Virus record (IMG/VR): IMGVR_UViG_3300028920_000107 | Location: 1 to 46,171 of that record | DNA: 46,171 nucleotides | Source: a virus | Strand: one strand, 5' to 3' | In this document: positions 28,174-37,362 of the stretch, piece by piece | How positions within the stretch are numbered: the stretch's first letter is position 1 | How the letters are laid out: each line of letters begins with the position of its first letter | Made by a program: the position numbers and the translations under genes | The notes under the pieces: generated by a model | The model's input: the letters and a program-made list of their open reading frames with translations, nothing else | Database searches by the model: none | What the model was told of the DNA's origin: nothing

Positions 28174-29884
28174 TAGAAATCACACTTTCCAGCTTTTCAG
28201 GCTCGAACACGTTGTCGCGCTGTTCGACCACCTTCACGCTTACGTTTATATCCAGCTCATCGTCAACGATCGTCACGGTATCGCCAAGTCCAATTTCGCT
28301 GAACGGATAAGAGGCCGGGTCGATTCGGTACAGGTCGGCAAATTGGCAGGAATACGTCACCCTTGCATCAGCAACGCTTTGCAGCTTGTCGAACGATTCG
28401 TTCCAGAGTTGCTTTTTTTCACACACGTTCGCGAATCTCTGCGGCTCAACCGTCTTCGTGACCTGCACGCTGTCAACGTAAAAGTCGCTGCTCGCTGTTG
28501 CCGACAACAGGTAAACGTCGATGTCGCTGTCCGTGACGTAGATGTTTTCAAGCACCAGCGTTACCCACCCGGTAGCATCGGACGCGGCAACATACCCGGT
28601 ATCCTCATCCTCCTGGATCGCGAGAGCGACAGAGCCCGACGTAATATAAACGGTCGCAACGATTGACCAGGTTTGGTTCGCGACCCCGTGGTTTACGTTT
28701 TGCGTGATGCCCTCGGTTAAAGACGATGTTTGGATGCGCTGCGACTTCTGGCCGTATTTGATGTATGCGGCGTTGGTGTTTTCGTCAATAGTCGGGGAGC
28801 CAACCTTTGTCCAGTCCGCGCACAAGTCGCTCCCACCTCCGCCAGCATACGTCCCGTCGAGAGCCGGGGTCTTCACGTAGTTCGACACATTTTGCAGCTC
28901 CCCATTGGAGTGCACGCCCTCGAAGGTGGCCGCATCCTTTCCGACAAAATCGACCTCGACGCCACCAGTAGTCTCTATTACAAAAACGTCTCTTGCCGTA
29001 GCAGTCGACATATCTCCAGCCGTGGTGATCGTATCGTTTGTGGTGCCATGCACGCAATCCGTTATGGTGAATGTCGAGTTGGCCAGGGCGCCATTCTTGA
29101 AGCGGATCTGGTAGTTCGTATTCCAAAAGTCGTTTTCTGGTACCACCTTGTTTCCGGCGCACGTAATCACCGTGGCCGTAGCTGACGAAACCGAATGGAA
29201 TGCCCCGGCAATCGTTGTCGGGGGCTCCCCGCCGCCGACGCCGTAAATCTTGTTCAAAACCTCACCATTGAAAAGTGAACGTGACAGGCTTTTCAAGTTG
29301 TGGCCGGCCTCCACCCTGACGCCGTTATCCGCGCCCATGTTTGCCCCGACCAAAAGGTCTACCTCTGAATTCGCGAAATCAAAATCCCAATAACAAGAAC
29401 ATGCCTCGGCCAGCCTGCGGATCGCAGATAGCACGGATTCGTAATTCACAGTCAAATCAACGGCAATGGTCGGGTTGCAGGTTCCGGCAGAATAGGACGA
29501 ATACCCCATAATCGCTGCGAGTATATTTGTTGGGGTTTCGCCCTTGAAATCCAGGAAGGCGTTGACCACTTCTCTGCTCATGTTGACAATCGCGATATTG
29601 AGGGCCTTGCATTGAACCGACACGGCCCCGGACGGCCTGATCGTTTTCGTCACTTCCGTGATCTTGAAGTCCGAATAGTCTGTCGCGTCGTCTTCCTCTC
29701 TGACGCGAACCTGCATGTCTTCGACCAAGAATTCCGACTTGTTTGTCGGGTTGTTTGGATTGTAAACGTACTCGAAATCCAGAACCCAAAGCGCATTGAG
29801 CTGGCGCGTGATGATTGCCGTGGCCTCGGTTTTGTCGAAAATCGCGACCGGCGCAGAAGCGTCATAAACAAGAATCTGTCTCAA
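28166..29884 (-). CDS. tail-associated baseplate hub protein (Tal-like) with inserted binding module
   Basis: A 572-residue protein starting at TTG 29884, overlapping the Dit stop (TTGA) with AGGGAG upstream. The N-terminal ~230 residues have the hub pattern of prophage-tail/gp27-like proteins (ILVYDASAPVAIFDKTEA, VRVREEDDATDYSDFKITEV). The C-terminal end (GLGDTVTIVDDELDINVSVKVVEQ) is also typical. Between them, about residues 350-490, is a jelly-roll-like module with a carbohydrate-binding flavour (QTWSIVATVYITSGSV, WVTLVLENIYVTD). It forms the tail tip and may contact surface sugars. No peptidase motif is obvious. Confidence 0.82.
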   Translation of the reverse strand: MRQILVYDASAPVAIFDKTEATAIITRQLNALWVLDFEYVYNPNNPTNKSEFLVEDMQVRVREEDDATDYSDFKITEVTKTIRPSGAVSVQCKALNIAIVNMSREVVNAFLDFKGETPTNILAAIMGYSSYSAGTCNPTIAVDLTVNYESVLSAIRRLAEACSCYWDFDFANSEVDLLVGANMGADNGVRVEAGHNLKSLSRSLFNGEVLNKIYGVGGGEPPTTIAGAFHSVSSATATVITCAGNKVVPENDFWNTNYQIRFKNGALANSTFTITDCVHGTTNDTITTAGDMSTATARDVFVIETTGGVEVDFVGKDAATFEGVHSNGELQNVSNYVKTPALDGTYAGGGGSDLCADWTKVGSPTIDENTNAAYIKYGQKSQRIQTSSLTEGITQNVNHGVANQTWSIVATVYITSGSVALAIQEDEDTGYVAASDATGWVTLVLENIYVTDSDIDVYLLSATASSDFYVDSVQVTKTVEPQRFANVCEKKQLWNESFDKLQSVADARVTYSCQFADLYRIDPASYPFSEIGLGDTVTIVDDELDINVSVKVVEQRDNVFEPEKLESVISNA

Positions 29885-31731
29885 ATCTTGCGCTCCCTGT
29901 ATTTTGTAATCAGCGTGAAGGCGGACCCGCGTTCCTCTGGTGTTGAATCCGACACTCTTGCCGTGTTCACGATAAGCGTGTTTGCCCCAGGCAAAAGCTC
30001 CAGAAAGCTCCCAGTAAATTGCCCCATCGTGTTACGCACGATATGGGTGGTGTCGTATGAATACACGGCCTGCTTATGTCTGGCGTCGATCAAAATTTTG
30101 TCCTCTGCCAGCGTGTTGAATGTTGGGTACAATGCAAACGACTTTTTGCGGTACGGTTCGTAAGCTGTGGCAGCGTCCGCGAGCTCAATCTGGATTTCGG
30201 TGAGCATAAGGGTGTCCCATGTTGCGCCCGCATTATCGTAAAACCGCAGGGCAACATACGTGACGCCGTAAGGGACGGTAAAAGTCTCCTCGAACGTCGT
30301 CCACGCCTCGTCTCCGGTCAAAGCCGTGCTGACGAGCTGACCGTCAAAATAGGTCGTGTCCCATGTTCCAGCGTCGATCTTTGCTGCCGTGTTTTCGCCG
30401 ATGCAAACAATTTTTGCGTAAATGGCTCCAGTCGTAAGATACCGATGCTTAAAGCTCAGCGTGTATTCCCCGGGATCGAGCCGGAAATGCTTTGTTGAGA
30501 GCCAGTAGTTCGAGCCTTCGCCGTTATTGAACAGGACTGGTCGACCAACATCCTCGTCGTAAATGATCTTGCTTTCGCTTGATCCAGAATCCCAATTGTC
30601 AATATCGAGATCCTTGGCGCCGGCCGGGCACAGGTTTTTGCCTGTCACCGCAGCCTCCAGGCCCCCGCACCCATAGGTCGTTCCGCTGTCGCCGTCGTCA
30701 GTGTATGGGCCAGGCAAAAAGTCGTCGTCGGCGTATTCTGCGGCTGTGATCTGCTCCAGCATCACCCCATCAAAATAGAAGTCGTTGTTGTTTTGCTCTG
30801 CGATGATCTCAAGATACGCATACGTGAAGCCAATATGGTCAGCCCCATTAATCTTGACAAACGACCTGCCAATGCAAGCGTTTGATCCAAGGTTCGACCC
30901 CGCATCTGTTTGCACGTCTGATCTTAGCTGCACCTTGAATTGTGTGTTTGCAGGGCTTCCGATTGGGCGGATATAGGCGCTCAACACATAATATTCGTCG
31001 GTTTGGATTGTGGCAACCACGTCCTGGTATGCGCTAAAATCCGATCCTCCGGCTGTTCTTTGGACCCGGATCGAATTCGTGCCATAGATGCACGGAACAA
31101 CTGCTGCGCCAGCGTATGTTGAAAGCGTTCCGTTGCTGTTCGACCAGCCGCCGTGCGCATCGCATTGGCCACTAAAAAGGTTCAGCGATGGTTTTGGCCT
31201 TACCTCCAGGCTAAGCGGGGTCGGCGCGTTCCCGGCATTTACTATCGAAATCATTTTACCGCATTGCACTTCATTCGTTGCGGTTGTCGACGTGGCCTTT
31301 TCTGCCCAGGGTTGCGACGTGCGCAGCATCATGTTGAAGGTGGCTTCTCTGGTGTTGTACCATAGCGACCTTTTGTTGATTGTGAAAGAAACGAGCCTGG
31401 CGCTGTATTCGTATCCGGTTCTGTCCTGCAGCTCAACAGGGACACCTTCCCCGTCGAACCGGAGCCGCACAAGGGATTTGAGTGCGTCAAGGTACGTCAG
31501 AAGGTCGGCGTGGGTGTCGGCTATTATCGAGCCAGAAATATTAAGATTTTTGCCGCCGTAGGTGTTCGTGATGTCAATTGATCCGTGCCTGCGCGGTATC
31601 ACTTCCTCTGCCGACCTTACTTCCGGCATTCCGTCGCTGATCGATTCAATCAGCATCCCGTAGGTTTTAACGTCCGTGCCGTTAATTTTTAGAACGGCTG
31701 TTGCTCCAGACAAAACAGCAGGTGCGCTCAT
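29881..31731 (-). CDS. distal tail protein (evolved Dit) with two carbohydrate-binding-like inserts
   Basis: A 616-residue protein. Residues 1-155 match the N-terminal Dit ring domain (INGTDVKTYGMLIESISDG, then TREATFNMMLRTSQPW). The C-terminal ~75 residues return to the Dit end (TMGQFTGSFLELLPGANTLIV). Between them are two galactose-binding-like modules, about 185-345 (LFSGQCDAHGGWSNSNG to FDGVMLEQI) and 365-525 (NYWLSTKHFRLDPGEYTLS to DTLMLTEIQIEL). Such evolved Dits are known to aid adsorption. Start ATG 31731 overlaps the tape measure stop (TAATG). Confidence 0.88.
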   Translation of the reverse strand: MSAPAVLSGATAVLKINGTDVKTYGMLIESISDGMPEVRSAEEVIPRRHGSIDITNTYGGKNLNISGSIIADTHADLLTYLDALKSLVRLRFDGEGVPVELQDRTGYEYSARLVSFTINKRSLWYNTREATFNMMLRTSQPWAEKATSTTATNEVQCGKMISIVNAGNAPTPLSLEVRPKPSLNLFSGQCDAHGGWSNSNGTLSTYAGAAVVPCIYGTNSIRVQRTAGGSDFSAYQDVVATIQTDEYYVLSAYIRPIGSPANTQFKVQLRSDVQTDAGSNLGSNACIGRSFVKINGADHIGFTYAYLEIIAEQNNNDFYFDGVMLEQITAAEYADDDFLPGPYTDDGDSGTTYGCGGLEAAVTGKNLCPAGAKDLDIDNWDSGSSESKIIYDEDVGRPVLFNNGEGSNYWLSTKHFRLDPGEYTLSFKHRYLTTGAIYAKIVCIGENTAAKIDAGTWDTTYFDGQLVSTALTGDEAWTTFEETFTVPYGVTYVALRFYDNAGATWDTLMLTEIQIELADAATAYEPYRKKSFALYPTFNTLAEDKILIDARHKQAVYSYDTTHIVRNTMGQFTGSFLELLPGANTLIVNTARVSDSTPEERGSAFTLITKYRERKI

Positions 31732-34700
31732 TACACTACCCCCCTGGCATTCATCTCGACCTTGATAGACTCGCCGAGAATGTTGCCGATTATTGTTGCT
31801 GCTTCCGGGTTGATGTTTGCGCCCTGGTCGCCAAGATTCACGTTCACGTCGAGCGTCATGGTTTCTGGAAGCAGGCCACCAGAAGACGACATTGAGCTCA
31901 TTTGGTTTACGGCAGACAGTATTCCGTTCCCATCACCCTGAGAAGCGACAAAGCCAGGCAAAAGGTCTATCCTGACTTGGCCACCATACATATTTGTCGA
32001 AAGACCGCCTGTTCCAGAAGTCGCCATAGTGGTGTCTCCACCCATACCCCTGTACCCGTTGCCGGTAGTTGACTGGAGCGCCTTTGACGCCTTCCCCATC
32101 AGGTTTTTGGCTTCCTGCCGGAGATCGAGCGAAACCGACTGTGGCACCATTGGGTCATTCGCAACAGCCTCCATCGTTTCGGCCAGGCTTCTCATTTTCG
32201 CAACGTACTCAAAAACACCGATGTCGCCAAGGTCGAGTTGCTGGTCGTAAATGTGAGCAGAATTTTTCAAGAAGTCCAGCATTGCAGACCCGCGCTTCTT
32301 TTTGGCCGGGGCGTAGCTTGTTACGGACGACCCGGACGACCCGGACGACCCACTGTTCGTCCCGACCGGGGTAAAGTCCGGTATCAAGTCAGATCCAGAG
32401 CTTATGTCTGCCCCGTAACCGTCCCTTCCCAGAGCCATCGTATCCGAAAATTCTGACGGGCTCATCGACTTCCAATGCTTCCTTGCCATGGCCTTTAAGG
32501 CATTATCTCCCTGCTCCCTTGTGTAGACACCAAGGGAAACCTTCTGCTCAACAATGGATTTTGCGCCGGCCCAGGTAGTGGCCGTGTTTTCGTCAGGCAA
32601 TGCCGCCCCGGTATCACTGGCCGTAGCAAACGCTTCCCGCGTTGACATCTCTCCGCGTATCTGGCCCATCCTTTGAGTAGCCCATTCCCTGATCCTTCTT
32701 CCTTCCTCTGTGTCGTTTGAAACGTTTGCGTTGTAAACGTCGAGCGTGTCGCTGTATAAGTCGCCAAGCTCGAACAGCGATAGGGTTGTAAGGTCTTCCT
32801 GACCCTGCGCTTTAACGAATGCGTTTGCCGCCTTCATTGCTTCTTTGGCTGCTTCCCTGTTTGCCCTTGCAGCCTCTTTGGCTGCATCGCCGCTGTCCTT
32901 TATCGCCCTGCCAATTGTTATCAGGCCTGTTAGCGCAGCACCTATCACGTCGCCACTTAGCGCCTTGCCGATCGCGTTTGCCATTCCGTTCATGGCCTGC
33001 TCTGCCGCTGGTGGAACGTCGTCAAATAATCCGACAATATCGGACACGTACCCGGCCATTTCTTTGACTTTTTGCTCTGTCCTCTGCCTCTCAAACTCTA
33101 CCGACAGCTTTTGGATGATCTCAAATTGCGCTGTGGTTTCAGCTTCCCACGTTGCGTCAATCTCTCCTTTTTTGGCCTCATACCACTTGGCGAGTTCCTC
33201 CAAGCGATCCATGTCCTTCCCGGCAGCAAGTGTCTTTCTTTCCATTTCGAGATCGAGCATTTCTATTTCCTGTTGCTGCTGAACAAATGCCAGCTCTGCT
33301 CGCTTTCTCGCCACGGCCTTCGCAGATTCGACCCGTTCCTTGTCGTTTCTTTGTGCCGTTGACCCACGCAACTCTTCCAGTTTAATCTCTGATGTGAGCG
33401 CAGTCACCCTTGCTGTGTGGATGGATTCAATGGTTTCGTTTTCGATGCGAAGCCGCTCTTTTGCAACAGCTCTTGGGTCCTTGTTTTTGCCTGCCATGAA
33501 CGAATCCACGTATTCGCGCATCTTGCGCATCCGCTCCAACCATTCCTGGTAGCTGCGCTCTTCTTCCTTGCTCTGCTCTTTGGTGTCGGTAGTCAAGCCT
33601 TTATAGTTGTCGTGCATGATCTTCTGGATTTTCAGAAGCTCGCCCATTCGCTCTTTGTTTTTGGTCGCCGCGGCAGACAGGAAATCTATTGACCACGCAA
33701 CATCGGAAATCGCCCTGCTGATTTTTGAACCAATCCACCGCTTTGCCGTGTTAAGCATTTGCCTGAAACGATCCCCGGCCAGGTACGACGACGCAGCCAT
33801 TTTCAAAAAGGCTTCTTGGGATGCTCCAGCCTTTTCGTTGGCCATCTTCATCCCTTTTTGGAATTCGTTGGCCCCCTCGCCTGCAAGCACTAGGCCGGCA
33901 CCAACTGATTCGACCCTTGGGATCAGCTTGGTCATTACGTCGATGCTGCCCCCGGTCTTTTGCGCTACCTGGTCCATGAATTTAGCAAAGCCGCCTGCGG
34001 CCTTCATGCCGTTCGTCGACCACTCCAAGTTCAGCTCTTTGGCTGCTTTTTTTGCGTCGTCCGTTGGCTTCAACATGCTGGCCAAAATTCCGCGTAGGGC
34101 CGTGACGGCCTCCGCTGTTGACAAGCCGCTTTTCGTCAGGGTAGCCACGGCCATATTCATTTCGTCGAACGTGAGCCCCGCAGATGATGCCAGGGGGGCG
34201 ACCCGGCCGATTACGGACGACAGCTCCTCCATTGTGGTCTTGCCGAATTTGATGGCCGTAAACAGGGAGTCGGATACCGCCGTTGCGTCGTCTGCTTCAA
34301 GCCCAAAAGAGTTGACGATCGTGGTCAGAGCATCGACAGCCGTGGTCGTGTCCGTCACTCCTCCGATTGCCGACCTTGTTGCCACGTCAAGGAATTTGAG
34401 TGCGTCGCCAGCGTCAATGCCTGCCGACACCGTCTGGTATAGAGCTTTGGCCAGGCCGTCAGCGTCTTGTCCGTATTTTCTGGATAGCTGAGATACGCCT
34501 TTTTCCATCACCCGCATGTTGACCACGTTTGTGTCCACAAGCGTGCTGACCTCATTCATGGCCTTCTGGAATGATTGAAACTGCTTTACGGAATCGACAA
34601 CCGTGCCGGTGATCGCGCGAATGGCCATGTTGAGCCCTTGGGCTCCGAGCATGCCCGCGGCCGTTCCCATTGCTGCACCGCCAAAGCTGTGCAGACTTTT

Positions 34701-34781
34701 TTTGGCCAGCGATATTCCCTGCTGCCACCCGGTCGTTTTGAGCGTCAATACGCCTTCGGCTGTTCCAACTCTCTCGCCCAT
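31731..34781 (-). CDS. tail tape measure protein
   Basis: A 1016-residue protein. ATG 34781 is preferred over TTG 34793 because GGAGGG lies four to five bases upstream. Residues ~60-350 match the TP901-type tail core (FQSFQKAMNEVSTLVDTN, GLAKALYQTVSAGIDAG, GLSTAEAVTALRGILASML). The centre is a long Lys/Glu coiled coil (~400-560), and the rest is mixed helix with Gly/Ser linkers. Its length suggests a tail near 150 nm using the usual 1.5 angstrom per residue. No lytic domain was seen in it. Confidence 0.95.
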   Translation of the reverse strand: MGERVGTAEGVLTLKTTGWQQGISLAKKSLHSFGGAAMGTAAGMLGAQGLNMAIRAITGTVVDSVKQFQSFQKAMNEVSTLVDTNVVNMRVMEKGVSQLSRKYGQDADGLAKALYQTVSAGIDAGDALKFLDVATRSAIGGVTDTTTAVDALTTIVNSFGLEADDATAVSDSLFTAIKFGKTTMEELSSVIGRVAPLASSAGLTFDEMNMAVATLTKSGLSTAEAVTALRGILASMLKPTDDAKKAAKELNLEWSTNGMKAAGGFAKFMDQVAQKTGGSIDVMTKLIPRVESVGAGLVLAGEGANEFQKGMKMANEKAGASQEAFLKMAASSYLAGDRFRQMLNTAKRWIGSKISRAISDVAWSIDFLSAAATKNKERMGELLKIQKIMHDNYKGLTTDTKEQSKEEERSYQEWLERMRKMREYVDSFMAGKNKDPRAVAKERLRIENETIESIHTARVTALTSEIKLEELRGSTAQRNDKERVESAKAVARKRAELAFVQQQQEIEMLDLEMERKTLAAGKDMDRLEELAKWYEAKKGEIDATWEAETTAQFEIIQKLSVEFERQRTEQKVKEMAGYVSDIVGLFDDVPPAAEQAMNGMANAIGKALSGDVIGAALTGLITIGRAIKDSGDAAKEAARANREAAKEAMKAANAFVKAQGQEDLTTLSLFELGDLYSDTLDVYNANVSNDTEEGRRIREWATQRMGQIRGEMSTREAFATASDTGAALPDENTATTWAGAKSIVEQKVSLGVYTREQGDNALKAMARKHWKSMSPSEFSDTMALGRDGYGADISSGSDLIPDFTPVGTNSGSSGSSGSSVTSYAPAKKKRGSAMLDFLKNSAHIYDQQLDLGDIGVFEYVAKMRSLAETMEAVANDPMVPQSVSLDLRQEAKNLMGKASKALQSTTGNGYRGMGGDTTMATSGTGGLSTNMYGGQVRIDLLPGFVASQGDGNGILSAVNQMSSMSSSGGLLPETMTLDVNVNLGDQGANINPEAATIIGNILGESIKVEMNARGVV

Positions 34782-34782
34782 G

Positions 34783-35477
34783 TTACCCTCCAAAGAATCT
34801 GTCTGCCTGGGCTTTGCCCATAGGCTTCGGCCTTTTGCTGACCAGATCGTTGATGTACGACGCTGTTCTCGCGTACTGAATCATGTAAACGTCGTAGATC
34901 GGCATCTCTCTCAATTCCTCCGGCCTGATCCGGAATTCGTTCAGAAACATCAGGTACATTTCGGCCTCACTCCAAGGCACCGCACGTCGCTCTACTTCTC
35001 TGATGAAGTGATCGCTTCGAGTGAGGCGAATAAGTTTTTTAGTGGCGCCAGGTTTTCGTTGAGCAAATACGTCAGCGCGTTTGCAACCTCCGAAAACTGC
35101 ATGTCGTCGATCAGCTCCTTCGAGATCGTTCCCATCGAAACCTTTGTCAGCAACTCCGACAGCATCCCGTATAGCTTGTATTCCAAAATCTTTTTGAGCA
35201 TCACCTCAATGCCCCTCGACAGCGCGTCGTATGCCTTCGGGTCTGCCCCCTTGGCTGACCGCTCGTATCCCATGGCCACAACCTGCACGGCGCTTGCCGC
35301 GTCCTGGCTCATTGCGCTGGAAATTACCCGGATTACTTCCTCGCCAACCTTGAAGCTGAGTCGCGGAACCTCGATCTTTTTTTCGGTCGATCCAAGCCTC
35401 ATCATAAATCCGCCCGACACCCGAAAACTGACCGCCTCTATCTTGTCGCTTCCTGCTCCTACTGGTACCTGATTCAT
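34783..35477 (-). CDS. tail assembly chaperone, -1 frameshift product (G-T type)
   Basis: A -1 slip at A-AAA-AAC (codons 147-148) joins the first 148 residues to an 83-residue extension ending at 34783, giving 231 residues. The extension (LIRLTRSDHFIREVERRA, then PWSEAEMYLMFLNEF, to KAQADRFFGG) is in the -1 frame and open through the unshifted stop. It has a GTG at 34980 but no convincing ribosome site of its own. This is the standard arrangement in siphoviruses, where the ratio of the two forms matters for tail assembly. Confidence 0.88.
34992..35477 (-). CDS. tail assembly chaperone, unshifted form
   Basis: A 161-residue protein starting at ATG 35477 (ATGA overlap with the glycosyltransferase stop). 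It opens with strands (AVSFRVSGGFMMRLG) then is mostly helical (VIRVISSAMSQDAAS, DALSRGIEVMLKKILEYKLYG, MQFSEVANALTYLL), as in phage tail chaperones of the gpG type. It lies immediately before the tape measure gene. The slippery heptamer at 35034-35040 allows a longer form. It binds and keeps the tape measure in order during tail assembly. Confidence 0.85.
   Translation of the reverse strand: MNQVPVGAGSDKIEAVSFRVSGGFMMRLGSTEKKIEVPRLSFKVGEEVIRVISSAMSQDAASAVQVVAMGYERSAKGADPKAYDALSRGIEVMLKKILEYKLYGMLSELLTKVSMGTISKELIDDMQFSEVANALTYLLNENLAPLKNLFASLEAITSSEK
35034..35040 (-). promoter_or_regulatory. programmed -1 ribosomal frameshift site (A AAA AAC)
   Basis: The minus strand reads CT-A-AAA-AAC with the heptamer A AAA AAC exactly in the zero frame (CTA AAA AAC). 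After a -1 slip the reading continues CTT ATT CGC with no stop until the end of the chaperone extension. The unshifted stop is 40 bases further on. No downstream structure was worked out. Confidence 0.88.
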
Positions 35478-36757
35478 TTTGCCTTCCTTTTTATTATGGC
35501 TTCCAGCTCTGGCTCAATAGCCTCGAACTCATTTTTGATCCTTTCCATCGTCCAACAAGACCTTGCGTATGTGTGCGCCTTGTCGCCTATTCTTTTCGCC
35601 TCCGTTCTGTTGTGGTAACACCATAGCATTTGCTTTTTCAGGCTTTCTTTAGAAACCCATGCATCTTTGCCGGGGTCCTCGAAAACAAACTGCCTGCGCT
35701 TCCTTCTTTTGTCTACAAACAGGCCAAGCCTCCGCTGCATATTTGACAGCGCGTTGACCGCCTTGTTGACGGCAACGTGGCGCCGGCCCATTTTCCGCTT
35801 GACCACGGACGGGAGCCCGGGGATTTTTACTGGCTCACGACTGCAGCTTCGTAGCTGTATTGGGTGCTTTGGCATGAAAAAAATCTCGCGCGACAGGCCA
35901 CCGAAATTGAGCGCCATGCCATTTAGCGAAATGTGCAAGGATCGGTGCGTCCAGGCAATCTGTGACCTTTTTAGCTCATAATCGACCGGCACAAAACACC
36001 CTTCTTGCAGGTACGGCATCGACCAGTCCGGCACAATTACCGGCTTACCCATTGCCATCTGCTCAAGCGGGATCAGGCCAAAGCCCTCTCCGTGTGTCGG
36101 GTTTAGGCAGCAGTCCGTCATTTCGTAGAGCCCAATCACGTCTTTCCATTCCATCACGCCATGGTGGTAGATAATGCCGTGCCCCGTATCCACCCCAAGG
36201 TTAAAATCCCCGTCCTTCATCGGCTTCGTTTTTACGATTAGCCTGGCATCGTCACCGAGCCTTCCTTCTTCCTGCAGCTCCTTGAACGCATCGACAGCCA
36301 GGTCGTAGCCTTTTCGGCCCCCCCGGTCGTGCGCCACGCCCTGCCACATAAACACGTAGAGTCCTTCCATTTTACGCTTCTGCACCCTGGAGAACACGGT
36401 CGGGTCGTACCCAAGGTGCACCACGAAAATCGGCACCTTTACGCCCGACAAGCGAAACACGACCTCATTCCATTCTGACGGAACTATGATCGCATCCACG
36501 TTCGTGTTCAGAAACCGCACCCAACCCTTGGGCAGTCTGGTCGTCTCAAACATCGTATAATACACGAGCGGGAGCCCTTGGCAGAGCCCCTTGGCGTCAT
36601 GGTGCCATGGCAGGTTGCAGTACATACGGGCGACCGGCCCGTCGTCTTTCGACGTAACGAGCCGATCCCCGATTGCGCGATTTAGGAGGGAAACCGCGTG
36701 ATTGTATCCCACGTAGTCAACCTGCCCCTTCGCTTCCGAAAAGAGCAATTTCAGCAT
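35474..36757 (-). CDS. GT4-family glycosyltransferase
   Basis: A 427-residue protein with the GT-B layout. The donor-side motif HGEGFGLIPLE (residues 222-232), followed by QMAMGKPVIVPDW, is the E-x7-E signature of GT4 retaining glycosyltransferases. Upstream are NVDAIIVPSEWNE, VVHLGYDPTVF and a VGVDTGHGIIYHHG-like loop. The C-terminal ~130 residues are an extra Arg/Lys-rich region. It sits between the tail tube and tail chaperone genes, overlapping the latter by four bases, which is unusual. It may decorate virion proteins or host glycans; the sugar is unknown. Confidence 0.9.
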   Translation of the reverse strand: MLKLLFSEAKGQVDYVGYNHAVSLLNRAIGDRLVTSKDDGPVARMYCNLPWHHDAKGLCQGLPLVYYTMFETTRLPKGWVRFLNTNVDAIIVPSEWNEVVFRLSGVKVPIFVVHLGYDPTVFSRVQKRKMEGLYVFMWQGVAHDRGGRKGYDLAVDAFKELQEEGRLGDDARLIVKTKPMKDGDFNLGVDTGHGIIYHHGVMEWKDVIGLYEMTDCCLNPTHGEGFGLIPLEQMAMGKPVIVPDWSMPYLQEGCFVPVDYELKRSQIAWTHRSLHISLNGMALNFGGLSREIFFMPKHPIQLRSCSREPVKIPGLPSVVKRKMGRRHVAVNKAVNALSNMQRRLGLFVDKRRKRRQFVFEDPGKDAWVSKESLKKQMLWCYHNRTEAKRIGDKAHTYARSCWTMERIKNEFEAIEPELEAIIKRKAK

Positions 36758-36771
36758 ATTTGCCTTTGCTG

Positions 36772-37302
36772 CTATGCCGAAATGGTTGCGTCTACGATTG
36801 AACCGAACGTCCCGGAGCTGTTGATCAGCGCCTCGAACGTCACAGGAACAACCAGCTTTGTGCCCCGATAAAACGTGGCGCCAGTCGATCCGACGCGCAC
36901 AACCTTATTCAAGGTCACGGTGCGGTTGAGTGCGTTGTTTGTCGCGCTCATTCCGGTGAAAATCAACTGGTGTTCGAGCGTTTCCGAAACCGGCGTCAGG
37001 TTCAAAACCTTCGACGACGTGCCGGACAGCACGGAGCTTGACGGGATGCCGTAAGCAATCGCGATGTTCTCCAGGCCGGTTTGTTCCAGCTCGGTTGAAA
37101 AAGTTACTGTTACCGCGCCCATTTTGGTTGCGCGAATGCGTCCGCGAACGTGGTCTGATTCGGTGTAAACCGTATTCTCGGCCCAGGTCATAACCAGGCC
37201 ACCCTGGTAAGCCCCAAGCACGACCCCGTCCACCGACACGTTTCCTGCCCCTTCAAGGATCAGGGTCGAATCTTTTGTCAGGGTATCATTTACTGTGGAC
37301 AT
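36772..37302 (-). CDS. major tail tube protein
   Basis: A 176-residue protein, mainly beta strands with Gly/Thr/Val-rich loops (GAGNVSVDGVVLGAYQGG, RGRIRATKMGAVTVTF, LEHQLIFTGMSATNN, RVGSTGATFYRGTKLVVPVTF), consistent with the tube-forming beta-sandwich of siphoviruses. It lies before the chaperone/tape measure genes and after the tail completion genes, as expected. ATG 37302 has AAGGGGG upstream. The position of the glycosyltransferase directly downstream makes it a candidate glycosylation target. Confidence 0.85.
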   Translation of the reverse strand: MSTVNDTLTKDSTLILEGAGNVSVDGVVLGAYQGGLVMTWAENTVYTESDHVRGRIRATKMGAVTVTFSTELEQTGLENIAIAYGIPSSSVLSGTSSKVLNLTPVSETLEHQLIFTGMSATNNALNRTVTLNKVVRVGSTGATFYRGTKLVVPVTFEALINSSGTFGSIVDATISA

Positions 37303-37362
37303 CTACATCCCCCTTCGGGATTTGAGTAAAGGAACATTTGACAGGCATCTCGCAATTTCCTC

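Noticed and set aside
33607-34491. Plus-strand open frame of 294 codons
   Set aside because: Antisense to the tape measure gene; low-complexity shadow composition.
34783-34980. Independent small gene before the tape measure
   Set aside because: It has no good ribosome site, and the -1 frame is open back to the A AAA AAC site, so it is the frameshift extension of the chaperone.
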